Assembly: GCA_036267875.1 (NCBI GenBank) | Contig: DATAVE010000102.1 | Coordinates: forward strand, 1 to 52,632 | DNA: 52,632 nt | Source: DASZTV01 sp036267875 | GTDB lineage: Bacteria; Actinomycetota; Actinomycetes; JAFAQI01 | Direction: 5' to 3' | Part shown: piece after piece, positions 8,484 through 16,446 of the stretch | Layout of the letters: every line of letters begins with the position of its first letter | Numbering within the stretch: position 1 is the first letter of the stretch | Position numbers and translations under genes: made by a program | Notes under the pieces: generated by a model | Seen by the model: only the letters and a program-made list of their open reading frames with translations | The model's database searches: none | Told to the model about the DNA's origin: nothing

Positions 8484-9176
8484 GTGGTGGCAAGGCCTGT
8501 TGTTACACGGCGCAGCGAGCGGCTCGCCGCAGTCGCACCTGCGAGTGCCGTCACCCGCCGTTGGCGTAGCGATCTCGATCCGCGCGCGCTGCCGCCCACC
8601 GAACACCTCACCCTTGGCCAGCGCAAGGTTCTCGAGTCCTGCCTGGTGCTGTTCGCCGAGCAGGGTTTTGCGGCAAGCTCGATTCGGGACATCGCCAGCG
8701 AAGCGGGCATGCAGTCGGCAAGCCTCTACAACCACTTCGCGTCGAAGGACGCGATGCTGACCGAGCTCGTCACGCTCGGCGTCGGCACCCACCTCGAACG
8801 GCTGATCGTGGCGGTCGTCAACTCCTTGGCCGGTCCGGTCGAACAGCTGCGGTCGGCCATCCGGACCCACGTTGCCGTGCACTGTGAGTACCCCAATCTC
8901 GGCCTCATCGTGAACCACGAAGTGCGCCACCTGACCCCCGAGGCGGCAGCGGCGCTCGACTCGGTGCGCCGCCGATCGGGCGGTCTCGTCACCGAGGTGC
9001 TCAACCGTGGCGTCGATGAGGGAGTGTTCGTCGTCGACGCGCCGCAGGCGACTATCTTCGCGATGGCCAGCATGGGCGTCGACGCCGCTCGCTGGTACCC
9101 CTATCAAGATGAGATCTCGGCACCTCAGCTCTGCGACGTGTACGCGGAGCTTGCGCTTCGAATGGTTGGAGCCTGA
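8484..9176 (+). CDS. TetR-family regulator
   Basis: This is a 230-residue TetR protein. The helix-turn-helix covers about residues 45-92 (SIRDIASEAGMQSASLYNHF), followed by an all-helical ligand-binding domain. The GTG at 8484 gives a 40-residue basic N-terminal extension before the DNA-binding domain, so the true start could be further downstream, but no better ATG with a ribosome site is visible. It is divergent from the left Liv operon and four bases upstream of the CoA ligase gene, so it probably controls both. The effector is likely the transported compound or its CoA ester; this is inference. Confidence 0.9.
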   Translation: MVARPVVTRRSERLAAVAPASAVTRRWRSDLDPRALPPTEHLTLGQRKVLESCLVLFAEQGFAASSIRDIASEAGMQSASLYNHFASKDAMLTELVTLGVGTHLERLIVAVVNSLAGPVEQLRSAIRTHVAVHCEYPNLGLIVNHEVRHLTPEAAAALDSVRRRSGGLVTEVLNRGVDEGVFVVDAPQATIFAMASMGVDAARWYPYQDEISAPQLCDVYAELALRMVGA

Positions 9177-9179
9177 CGC

Positions 9180-10622
9180 GTGACATCCATTCCTGCGGCG
9201 CTTCGCGCATACGCGGCAGACAAGCCTGATGCGCCCGCGATCACCGACACGACCGGGACGATCACTCGCCGAGAGCTGATCGAGCGTGCGGACGCGGTTG
9301 CCTACGAGCTCATCGAGCGCGGTGTCGGCGTCGGCGACCTCGTGTCGATCGGCTTGCCGAGCAGCTCCTCCCACATCGTGGCCTCTGTGGCGACGTGGAT
9401 CGTCGGAGCGACGCCGCAGCCGGTGGCAGCCAACATGCCCCGTGCCGAGCTGGACGCGGTCCTCGAGCTGGCCAAACCCGCCATGGCGATCGGTTTCGAC
9501 GGTGGGGATCTCGCACCGACGATGCGGACGCTCCCGGAGCCGTCCGGTGAAGCGCGGGAGCCGCTCCCTGATGTGCTCTCCCCGAACTTCAAGGCGCCGA
9601 TGTCTGGCGGTTCGACCGGGCGGCCGAAGCTGATCGTGGCGACCAACCCGGCTGAGGTCGAGGGCCTGGGGCTGCTCGGCCAGGTGATGCGGATCGGGTC
9701 CGAGGACACGTCGCTGATCACGGCGCCGATGCACCACAACGGACCGTTTCTGACCTCGACAGCGACGCTGGCGTTGGGCGGTCACGTCGTGCTGCCAGGC
9801 CGGTTCGATGCAGAGACGACGCTCGCGCTCATCGAGACGCACAGGGTCGGCTGGGTCTATCTGGTCCCGACGATGATGTCGCGGATCACGAAGCTTCCTG
9901 ATGATGTGCGGGAGAGCTACGACCTCGCCAGCCTGCACACGGTGATGCATATGGCCGCGCCGTGCCCGCCGTACCTCAAGCAAGCCTGGATCGACTGGCT
10001 CGGTGGCGAGCGGATCATGGAGCTCTACGCCGGCACCGAGGCACAGGCCGCGACGTTCATCAGTGGCACCGAGTGGCTCGAGCACCGGGGTTCGGTCGGC
10101 AAGCCGCTGATCGGGCGGATGCAGATCTGTGATCCCGACGGCAGCCCGCTCCCGTCCGGCGAGGTTGGCGAGGTCTGGATGAAGTCCGACGCCGGACCGA
10201 CGTACAAGTACATCGGTGCAGAGGCGCGCATGCGCGAGGACGGCTGGGAGTCCCTCGGCGATCTCGGCTGGATGGACGCCGACGGCTACCTCTATCTCAA
10301 CGACCGGCTCACCGACATGGTGCTCGTCGGCGGTAGCAATGTGTATCCCGCCGAGGTGGAAGCCGCACTCGACGAGCACCCCCAGGTGCTGTCGTCCTGC
10401 GTGATCGGGTTGCCTGACGACGACCTCGGCAACCGGCTTCACGCTCTCGTTCAGCTCGGCAGCGAGGTCACTGACGAGGAGCTGCGGGCGTGGTGCGGTG
10501 AGCGGCTGACGAAGTACAAGGTGCCCCGCACCTTCGAGCGCGTCGCCGAGCCGTTGCGCGACGACGCCGCGAAGGTGCGCCGTTCCCAGTTGCGCGCGGA
10601 GCGGCTAGATTCGAGAACATGA
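9180..10622 (+). CDS. Acyl-CoA synthetase (AMP-binding family)
   Basis: This 480-residue ANL-superfamily ligase activates a carboxylic acid to its CoA thioester through an acyl-adenylate. The phosphate-binding loop MSGGSTGRPK is at residues 141-150, the adenine motif ELYAGTEAQ near 280, and the hinge YLYLNDRLTDMVLVGG near 370. The C-terminal lysine region reads DDAAKVRR rather than the usual PTGK pattern; a lysine is present, but the loop is atypical. The GTG start lies four bases after the TetR stop, and its TGA overlaps the ATG of the peroxiredoxin gene. It is the likely first enzyme for the compound imported by the left Liv system. Confidence 0.92.
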   Translation: MTSIPAALRAYAADKPDAPAITDTTGTITRRELIERADAVAYELIERGVGVGDLVSIGLPSSSSHIVASVATWIVGATPQPVAANMPRAELDAVLELAKPAMAIGFDGGDLAPTMRTLPEPSGEAREPLPDVLSPNFKAPMSGGSTGRPKLIVATNPAEVEGLGLLGQVMRIGSEDTSLITAPMHHNGPFLTSTATLALGGHVVLPGRFDAETTLALIETHRVGWVYLVPTMMSRITKLPDDVRESYDLASLHTVMHMAAPCPPYLKQAWIDWLGGERIMELYAGTEAQAATFISGTEWLEHRGSVGKPLIGRMQICDPDGSPLPSGEVGEVWMKSDAGPTYKYIGAEARMREDGWESLGDLGWMDADGYLYLNDRLTDMVLVGGSNVYPAEVEAALDEHPQVLSSCVIGLPDDDLGNRLHALVQLGSEVTDEELRAWCGERLTKYKVPRTFERVAEPLRDDAAKVRRSQLRAERLDSRT

Positions 10623-11245
10623 GCATCCGGCTGGGCGACGACGCCCCCAACTTTACCGCTGACACAACCGTTGGCGAGATCGACTTCTACAGCTGGAAGG
10701 GCGACTCGTGGGCGGTGCTGTTCAGCCATCCGGCCGACTTCACGCCGGTATGCACAACTGAGCTCGGTCGTACCGCTGCACTCAAGAGCGAGTTCGACAA
10801 GCGCAACACGAAGGCGATCGCAGTGTCGGTCGACTCGGTCGACAACCACAACGGGTGGGCGCCGGATATCGCCGAGGTCACTGGCAGTGAGGTCAACTTC
10901 CCGATCATCGCCGACGAGTCGCACGCGGTCTCGGAGCTCTACGACATGCTCCACCCGGGCGAGGGTGACTCGAGCACCGTCCGTTCGGTGTTCATCATCG
11001 CGCCGAACAACAAGGTGCGCCTGACACTGACCTACCCGAAGTCGGTCGGTCGCAACTTCGACGAGATCGTTCGCGTCATCGATGCTCTCCAGGCGACGGA
11101 CAAGAACCCGATCTCTACTCCGGTCGACTGGAAGCCGGGTGACCGCGTCATCGTCGCGCCGACCGTGTCGACCGAGGACGCAAAGGCGAAGTTCGCCAAC
11201 GTCGAGGAGAAGAAGCCCTACCTCCGGTACGCCGACCAGCCCTGA
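10619..11245 (+). CDS. 1-Cys peroxiredoxin (Prx6 type)
   Basis: This 208-residue peroxiredoxin reduces peroxides with the peroxidatic Cys45 in the motif HPADFTPVCTTELG. I find no second cysteine in the protein, which matches the 1-Cys Prx6 group, and the C-terminal domain typical of Prx6 (from about residue 150) is present. It is cytoplasmic. Its ATG overlaps the stop of the CoA ligase gene, which is an odd partner and suggests that the ligase pathway produces peroxide or reactive species, for instance through an oxidase- or oxygenase-dependent step. The functional link is inference; the family call is firm. Confidence 0.95.
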   Translation: MSIRLGDDAPNFTADTTVGEIDFYSWKGDSWAVLFSHPADFTPVCTTELGRTAALKSEFDKRNTKAIAVSVDSVDNHNGWAPDIAEVTGSEVNFPIIADESHAVSELYDMLHPGEGDSSTVRSVFIIAPNNKVRLTLTYPKSVGRNFDEIVRVIDALQATDKNPISTPVDWKPGDRVIVAPTVSTEDAKAKFANVEEKKPYLRYADQP

Positions 11246-11286
11246 TCCTGGTTGCTCGCATGCGCCTGGGGTAGGTCTCTCGGTGC

Positions 11287-12261
11287 ATGCTTGAGAGTCG
11301 TCCCGCCCCCACCACTGCCCGCGCGGTGCGGTCGTGGCAAGACCACCGCCTTCCGCCGCCTGGGCGCGGCCGCACGTGGGAACGCTTTGAGGCGCTCGCG
11401 ACCTTGGGTGGCCTGAATCTCACCGCAGCGCGGCTGCTTGAGCCTCATTTCGACGCACTCGCGATTCTGCGTGAGCTAGCGCCTTCGTCGTCTGCTGCGG
11501 CAAGCGGACAGCTATGGGCGGTCTGGGCGTCGGAGGCACCCAGCGCGCTGCTTCAGGCGACCGCGGTCTCGAGCGATGACTGGTCGGTCACGGGGGACAA
11601 GGCATGGTGCAGCGGAGCGACCATCGCCACCCACGCGCTCGTGACCGCGGACTCGATTGATGGCTCCCGGCTGTTCGCGCTGGACTTGTCGCAGGACGGC
11701 GTCCATCCGCAGCCGTCGCAGTGGTCGACATCGGCCCTTGCTGGCGCGGATACGCGCGCCGTCTGCTTCGAGGAGGTCGCGGCGACGCCGATCGGCGCAC
11801 CCGGTCAGTACGTTGAGCGGCCCGGTTTCTGGTACGGCGCGGTCGGTGTGGCGGCGGTCTGGTACGGCGGCGCCGCCGCAATCGGCGAGCGAGTGCTCGA
11901 GGCTGCGCGCCGTCGCGATGGCGGAGAGATCGGCCGCGCCTACCTGGGCGGGATCGACTCGGCGTTGTTTGGCGCACGCTCCGCATTGCGGTGCGCAGCG
12001 AGGGACATCGACGCCGGCCTGGCGACGGAGGTCTCCGACGCCGCTGTCTTGGCACGGCGTACCCGGGCGGTCGTCGAAGCTGCCGCCGAAGAGATCATCG
12101 GTCTCGCCGGCCGTGCACTCGGACCAGGTCCTCTCGCCAATGACGAAGAGCACTCGGGCCGAGTCGCGGACCTGCAGCTTTATCTGCGCCAGAGCCACGC
12201 GGATCGCGATCTTGCTGATCTCGGCTCGCGCCTGATCGAGCTGCCGGATGCCCAGCGGTGA
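11287..12261 (+). CDS. Acyl-CoA dehydrogenase-like protein, short and divergent
   Basis: This 324-residue protein has an acyl-CoA dehydrogenase fold: the middle beta-domain includes WSVTGDKAWCSGA (about 98-110), followed by an all-helical C-terminal half. It is about 60 residues shorter than standard enzymes, with a reduced N-terminal helical domain, and I cannot place the catalytic glutamate. It may act on a carrier-bound or sugar-linked substrate, or be non-catalytic. The next gene starts inside its last codons (overlap at 12258-12261). The same set of acyl-CoA dehydrogenase, PIG-L, NodS-like methyltransferase and glycosyltransferase genes is, as I recall, found in other bacteria without a known product. 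Confidence 0.8.
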   Translation: MLESRPAPTTARAVRSWQDHRLPPPGRGRTWERFEALATLGGLNLTAARLLEPHFDALAILRELAPSSSAAASGQLWAVWASEAPSALLQATAVSSDDWSVTGDKAWCSGATIATHALVTADSIDGSRLFALDLSQDGVHPQPSQWSTSALAGADTRAVCFEEVAATPIGAPGQYVERPGFWYGAVGVAAVWYGGAAAIGERVLEAARRRDGGEIGRAYLGGIDSALFGARSALRCAARDIDAGLATEVSDAAVLARRTRAVVEAAAEEIIGLAGRALGPGPLANDEEHSGRVADLQLYLRQSHADRDLADLGSRLIELPDAQR

Positions 12262-12983
12262 GCGTGACGATCCAGGCGCACGGCACCGCGGAGACCGACT
12301 GGGCGCAGTGGCTCGATCTTCAGCAGTGGCCGTCTCTTGACCTTGCGCCGGTTGCCGGGCGTCGCGTGGTGGTCGTCGCCGCACATCCGGACGACGAGGT
12401 GCTCGGCGCCGGCGGCTTGCTGGCGAGGCTCGCGCTCGATCACGAGGTCGTCATGGTGTGGGCAACGGACGGCGAGGGCTCTCACCCCGGCTCGACGTCG
12501 CTTCGACCTGAACAGCTGGCGGAGATGCGGCGCGAGGAGTCGAAGCGCGCCTTGGTCCGCCTAGGCGTCGAGCCCGTCGCCGTGCATCATCTGTCGCTGC
12601 CGGACAGCGCCCTTGCCGAGCACCGTGCCGACTTGCAGGACCGGCTGAGCGAGCTGGTTGGCCCAGACGATCTGGTCATCGCCAACTGGTCCCACGATGC
12701 ACATCCCGACCACGAGGTCGTCGGGCAGGTTGCTGCCGGCCTCGGCGGGACGTGCTGGCAGTACCCCGTGTGGTTGTGGCATTGGGCAAACCCCGCAGAC
12801 CGTCGGATCCCTTGGGATCGGCTTCGAGTGATCGACGGAATCGATGTCGAAATGAAACGTGACGCCCTCGGGATGTTCGTCAGCCAGGTCCAGCCAATCG
12901 GTGGCGATCCGGCAGACGCGGCGATCCTTCCACCCGACGTGCTCGAGCACTTCACTCGAGCGACCGAGTTCGTGTTTGCGTGA
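12258..12983 (+). CDS. PIG-L/LmbE-family N-deacetylase
   Basis: This 241-residue zinc-dependent deacetylase carries both family motifs: AAHPDDE at residues 41-47 and SHDAHPDH at 145-152, which supply the zinc ligands and catalytic Asp. Relatives remove acetyl groups from GlcNAc-type sugars (GlcNAc-PI, mycothiol precursor, teicoplanin sugar). There is no signal peptide, so it is cytoplasmic. The GTG start overlaps the upstream stop and its own stop overlaps the next GTG, so it is coupled to both neighbours. With the methyltransferase and glycosyltransferase next door, a modified amino-sugar conjugate is the probable product. Confidence 0.93.
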   Translation: MSVTIQAHGTAETDWAQWLDLQQWPSLDLAPVAGRRVVVVAAHPDDEVLGAGGLLARLALDHEVVMVWATDGEGSHPGSTSLRPEQLAEMRREESKRALVRLGVEPVAVHHLSLPDSALAEHRADLQDRLSELVGPDDLVIANWSHDAHPDHEVVGQVAAGLGGTCWQYPVWLWHWANPADRRIPWDRLRVIDGIDVEMKRDALGMFVSQVQPIGGDPADAAILPPDVLEHFTRATEFVFA

Positions 12984-13582
12984 CATTGGCGCCGTCGTAC
13001 TTCAAGGGTCTTTACGACAAGTCGTCGGATCCGTGGTCGCTCGCGACCCGATGGTACGAGCGGCGCAAGTACGCCATGACCCTCGCGAGTCTGAGTCGGC
13101 CGCGCTATCGGCGCGGCTTCGAGCCCGGGTGCTCGGTCGGAGTGCTCACCGAAGGACTGGCCGAGCGATGCGACTCGCTGCTGTCGACCGACGTCGCCGC
13201 CTCGGCCGTGAGCGCGACCCGATCCAGGGTCTCGGGCGCCGGCGGTGTGGAGGTCGCCGAGCTGACCGTTCCCGCCGAGTGGCCCGAGGGCAGCTTCGAC
13301 CTCGTCGTCATCAGCGAGCTGGGCTACTACCTGTCTGCCGATGACCTCGAGCTGCTAGTCGAGCGGACGGTCGGCTGTCTCGACACCGACGGCGAGATCG
13401 TGCTGGTGCACTGGCGGCACCCGGTCGCGGACTACCCGCTCCTTGGCGAGGAGGTTCATGCCGCGTTCCACGTACATCCGGACCTCGAGGTCCTGGCATG
13501 TCACGACGAGGCGGACTTCCTGCTCGAGGTATTCGTCCCCCATGGGACGCAGTCCGTCGCGACCCGCGAGGGGTTGACGTGA
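12980..13582 (+). CDS. SAM-dependent methyltransferase, NodS-like
   Basis: This 200-residue class I methyltransferase has its SAM-binding motif EPGCSVG at about 48-54, an acidic residue after strand 2 in STDVAAS, and motif DLVVISELGYYL near 107-118. The opening YFKGLYDKSSDPWSLATRWYE resembles NodS, which N-methylates a deacetylated glucosamine in Nod-factor synthesis. That fits directly with the PIG-L deacetylase just upstream: deacetylation would expose the amine that this enzyme methylates. The GTG start lies in a four-base overlap. The family call is strong; N-methylation of an amino sugar is inferred from context. Confidence 0.88.
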   Translation: MTLAPSYFKGLYDKSSDPWSLATRWYERRKYAMTLASLSRPRYRRGFEPGCSVGVLTEGLAERCDSLLSTDVAASAVSATRSRVSGAGGVEVAELTVPAEWPEGSFDLVVISELGYYLSADDLELLVERTVGCLDTDGEIVLVHWRHPVADYPLLGEEVHAAFHVHPDLEVLACHDEADFLLEVFVPHGTQSVATREGLT

Positions 13583-14289
13583 CGCGGATCGAGCGAGTGG
13601 CCGTCGTCGTGCCTGCTCGCAACGAGGAGGAGTGCCTGCCGGCGTGCCTCGACGCCATCGAGCGAGCGGCCGCGGTGGTGTCGATGCCGGTAGTGGTGGT
13701 TGTCGGCCTTGATGGGTGCTCGGACGGCACCGCAGCTGTTGTCGCCACCCGTTGTTGGGCCGTCGGTCTCCCGCTAGAAGTATCCGCGGTCGGCGCCGCG
13801 AGAGCGGACGCGACCGAATGTGCGCTGGATCTGATTGGTGGCGTCCCCCTCGATCGGGTGTGGATCGCCACGACCGATGCCGACTCGGTCGTGCCGGCCA
13901 ACTGGCTGTCCGGTCAGCTCGCGCTCGCCGATGCGGGCGCTGATGTCGTCGTCGGAACAGTCGCCGTCGACGACTGGTCGGAGCACTCGCGATGGACGAA
14001 GGCCAGGTGGCATGCGTCGTACCTGGCTGTCGACGATCACCCGCATGTCCATGGCGCCAACCTCGGGGTCCGCGCGTCGGCCTACTCGGCGGTTGGTGGC
14101 TGGCCGAGGGTGACCGCGCACGAGGACGTGATGCTTGTCGATGCGCTCCGGGACTGGCAGATCGTGCGGCCGTCGCATCTCGCTGTCGTGACGAGTGCGC
14201 GTCGTGACCCCCGAGCGGCGATCGGGTTCGGCGACACCCTGCGCGCGATGGCCGCGACGTCCGGTATGCCCGCGACCGCCGCGCTGTAG
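13579..14289 (+). CDS. Glycosyltransferase family 2
   Basis: This 236-residue GT-A enzyme starts at the GTG of 13579, which overlaps the methyltransferase stop. The open frame extends upstream to 13498 but that part shows no family similarity. The N-terminal strand VAVVVPARNEEECLP (8-22) is the canonical GT2 nucleotide-sugar motif and TTDADSVVP (98-106) gives the metal-binding D-x-D-like element; an acceptor-base region HEDVML follows later. There are no transmembrane helices. It is the last gene of the four-gene coupled operon and probably transfers a sugar to a lipid or small-molecule acceptor. Confidence 0.9.
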   Translation: MTRIERVAVVVPARNEEECLPACLDAIERAAAVVSMPVVVVVGLDGCSDGTAAVVATRCWAVGLPLEVSAVGAARADATECALDLIGGVPLDRVWIATTDADSVVPANWLSGQLALADAGADVVVGTVAVDDWSEHSRWTKARWHASYLAVDDHPHVHGANLGVRASAYSAVGGWPRVTAHEDVMLVDALRDWQIVRPSHLAVVTSARRDPRAAIGFGDTLRAMAATSGMPATAAL

Positions 14290-14326
14290 GCGCTGTCGGG
14301 TCGCGGCTGCTCGGCAGCCCCGTGCC

Positions 14327-14500
14327 AAGGACGTCTTGTCCGGCCGACCGCTCGGACACCCGCTGCATCCCGGGCTGACCCTCGTCTCGGGTGGCAGCCT
14401 GATCGCCTCGGTGCCGACCATGCTGGCGGGCGCATCGGACTGGCTGGACACCGAAGGCGCAGAGAGTCGTGTGGGTACCGTCCATGCCGCGACCACCTGT
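14327..14500 (+). pseudogene. DUF2231 membrane-protein remnant
   Basis: Translation in the frame of 14195-14842 gives GRPLGHPLHPG, matching the conserved start of DUF2231 proteins, joined directly to SVPTMLAGASDWLDTEGAES and VGTVHA, which match the later part of the same domain. The roughly 25 residues expected between them (the first transmembrane helix) are missing. After about 14500 the similarity stops. I read this as an internally deleted, truncated gene. The rest of 14290-14581 holds nothing else I can recognise. Confidence 0.6.
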
Positions 14501-14620
14501 TCGCGATCGTGGCGTACGCACGTTCGTGGACCCACCGGGGTGCGCCGCTCAGAGCTCCTTGCGCCCGAGCTTCTCGCGGACATGGGAGTAACGATCTTGA
14601 AGTCCGGGCATCTACTACTT

Positions 14621-14842
14621 GTGAGCACCATTTCCGATATCTCTACAGACCTCTGCGAGGGCAGACAGCGCTACGCGACCTACACCGAGGCGGATCGTCA
14701 GGCGTGGTACGCCATGGCCCGTCGGCGGAACGCCGATGAGGACTTCATGCTGGCGGCGCACTACTGCGTGCGCTGCGGCGCTTGGCACATCGGCAACCCG
14801 CGGAAGCAGTCCATGGAGCGCTGGAGTGCCGCTCTCTCTTAG
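14621..14842 (+). CDS. Small zinc-knuckle-like hypothetical protein
   Basis: This 73-residue product, starting from the GTG at 14621 (an ATG at 14582 would add 13 residues), ends with HYCVRCGAWHIGNP, a C-x2-C followed by Trp-His. This motif recurs in small actinobacterial proteins and phage proteins that probably bind one zinc ion. There is no signal or membrane segment. It follows the DUF2231 remnant in the same open frame, so the reading frame runs on from the decayed gene; whether it is expressed on its own is uncertain. Confidence 0.5.
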   Translation: MSTISDISTDLCEGRQRYATYTEADRQAWYAMARRRNADEDFMLAAHYCVRCGAWHIGNPRKQSMERWSAALS

Positions 14843-14854
14843 GATTCGACCGGC

Positions 14855-15157
14855 TCAGGGCTTCGGCAGCGGCGGGGTGTAGACGCTGGCCGGGGTAGTC
14901 GGCTGCGACGTGCGACGCCGACTGATCCCGAACACGGCAGCAGCCGTCGCAATCGCACCGATGATCACCGCACCGAAAGCCCATTTTTTGGACCGCGTCT
15001 TCGGCAGCCGGTCGACGATGACAGAAGTGTCGACATCCTTGAGGGACGGAAGGTGCGACCGAACTGCATCCGTGGCGTCCTTTGCCGAGGCCATCGAGGG
15101 CATCGTTGGCGCCTTGTCGCGCAGGTTCGACAGCACGTCGCTCATCGCTTCACTCAT
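14855..15157 (-). CDS. Small single-pass membrane protein
   Basis: This is a 100-residue protein from the ATG at 15155-15157; the frame is open to 15244 but the extra residues look like non-coding sequence. Residues about 1-65 are hydrophilic and helical, about 66-86 form one transmembrane helix (WAFGAVIIGAIATAAAVFGI), then RRR and a Pro/Thr-rich tail. It is convergent with the upstream small gene and only 17 bases from the esterase stop. The family is not recognised. Confidence 0.65.
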   Translation of the reverse strand: MSEAMSDVLSNLRDKAPTMPSMASAKDATDAVRSHLPSLKDVDTSVIVDRLPKTRSKKWAFGAVIIGAIATAAAVFGISRRRTSQPTTPASVYTPPLPKP

Positions 15158-15174
15158 GGTCGGGTTGTGCCCGT

Positions 15175-16380
15175 TCAGCTCGTGACTAAGCAGTCGCGGC
15201 CGGCTAGGTCGATTCTCGCGGGCGTCGTCGCGTGAACCCGGCAATCCCCTGCGGTGATCGTCACGGCTGAGCCCGCGCCGCTCACGGTCAGCAAGCCGTA
15301 CGACGACGTGAAGCGCACAAGCGAGGTCGGTGGGTGATCGAAGGCGTAGCCGATGTTCCAGAGCTGGCCACTCGTCGCGACGGTCTGGTTCGTCCAGGAC
15401 TGCGGATGGTTCGTGACGGGCTTGAACAGGCCCCAGGAGAACATCGCCGAGATCTCCTTGGAGAAATCAGGACCGTCGTGTCCGCCGGACTGCGCGTCGT
15501 AGGTCACATCGACGCCGGCATCGACCGCGGCTCGATGAAACAGCTGGTTCATCGGATAGATGATCGGACCCTCGAGGCCGCTGCCGGCGACCGCGTCAGC
15601 CAGGTCCTGGTCGATGCCGGCCTTGCTCGGTACACCGGTGCCGGTGCTCTCGAAGACGTGGGTGTAAGCGAGGTTCTGTACGAGTCGCGTCGGGTTGTGG
15701 CCGGTTGCATAGAACCCGTTCGGCGGACCGAGCACCGGGTAAGAGGCATGGTCGCCGTGGAGCGGTGCTGCCGACACGATCCCCATCCCCTCTTGGGTGA
15801 TCGCGCCGAAGTACTGCGGATCGAGGAATCCGGACAGGCTCGCGACAGTGCCGAAGTAGCCGGGTAGCCGCCCGCCGAGGTACGCCGCGCCAAGTCCGCC
15901 CATCGAGATACCGACCACTGCGTGCCACCTGCGTCCAGGCCGGATCGGGTAGTGCCTGGGAATCCACGGAACGACGTCGTTGAGGAAGTAGCTCTCCCAT
16001 GCGGGCCCGCCTCGCTCGCCGTCGTTCCACCAGTCGTCGTACCAGCCGTCGTAGGGCTCGGGTGTGACGACGATCGCCCTGACGTGAATGCTCGGTCCGA
16101 ACGCCGCCTTCGCGTAGTCGCCGCCGAGTCCGCCGAGGTTGAGCACGAGCGGGTAGCGCCGGTGCGGGTCGTAGCCGCTGGGAAGCAGGACAGCTGCCCG
16201 CGGCTCGCCCGGATACGGCAGCCACTTCGATGGGAGATAGCCCTGCGCGTCCGGGATCGTCGTGGTGATCAGCCGAGGCTGCTCAGCGGATGGCGAACGA
16301 CCGCTCGCGTGAGCTAGTCCGGTCGATCCCGGGACGAATGCCGCGAGGAGAGTCGCGATACACACGAGGGCCCGACGCAT
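15175..16380 (-). CDS. Secreted esterase (putative esterase family, Ag85/EstD-like fold)
   Basis: This is a 401-residue exported alpha/beta hydrolase. The start chosen is the ATG at 16378-16380, which gives a clean Sec signal peptide (RRALVCIATLLAAFVPGS...AHA). The frame stays open to 17043, but that part overlaps a real gene on the other strand. The nucleophile elbow GISMGG has Ser159 and the likely catalytic His301 is in SGGHDGPDF. A DYAKAAFGPS region near 88-97 could form the oxyanion side. The last 80 residues form an extra beta-rich segment. It probably cleaves an extracellular ester. Confidence 0.86.
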   Translation of the reverse strand: MRRALVCIATLLAAFVPGSTGLAHASGRSPSAEQPRLITTTIPDAQGYLPSKWLPYPGEPRAAVLLPSGYDPHRRYPLVLNLGGLGGDYAKAAFGPSIHVRAIVVTPEPYDGWYDDWWNDGERGGPAWESYFLNDVVPWIPRHYPIRPGRRWHAVVGISMGGLGAAYLGGRLPGYFGTVASLSGFLDPQYFGAITQEGMGIVSAAPLHGDHASYPVLGPPNGFYATGHNPTRLVQNLAYTHVFESTGTGVPSKAGIDQDLADAVAGSGLEGPIIYPMNQLFHRAAVDAGVDVTYDAQSGGHDGPDFSKEISAMFSWGLFKPVTNHPQSWTNQTVATSGQLWNIGYAFDHPPTSLVRFTSSYGLLTVSGAGSAVTITAGDCRVHATTPARIDLAGRDCLVTS

Positions 16381-16446
16381 CACATCGGGACAGTAATCGG
16401 CAGGGCTGCAGATATCTGCGGAGGTACGGAGGGGCAGGATGGATCG

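Noticed and set aside
8421..10442. A 673-codon open frame on the minus strand opposite the TetR and CoA ligase genes.
   Set aside because: Its product is Arg/His/Asp-rich with no recognisable domain, as expected antisense to a GC-rich gene, while both plus-strand genes have clear family motifs.
14195..14326. N-terminal coding sequence for the DUF2231 remnant.
   Set aside because: The translation is Arg/Pro-rich without similarity and overlaps the end of the glycosyltransferase gene.
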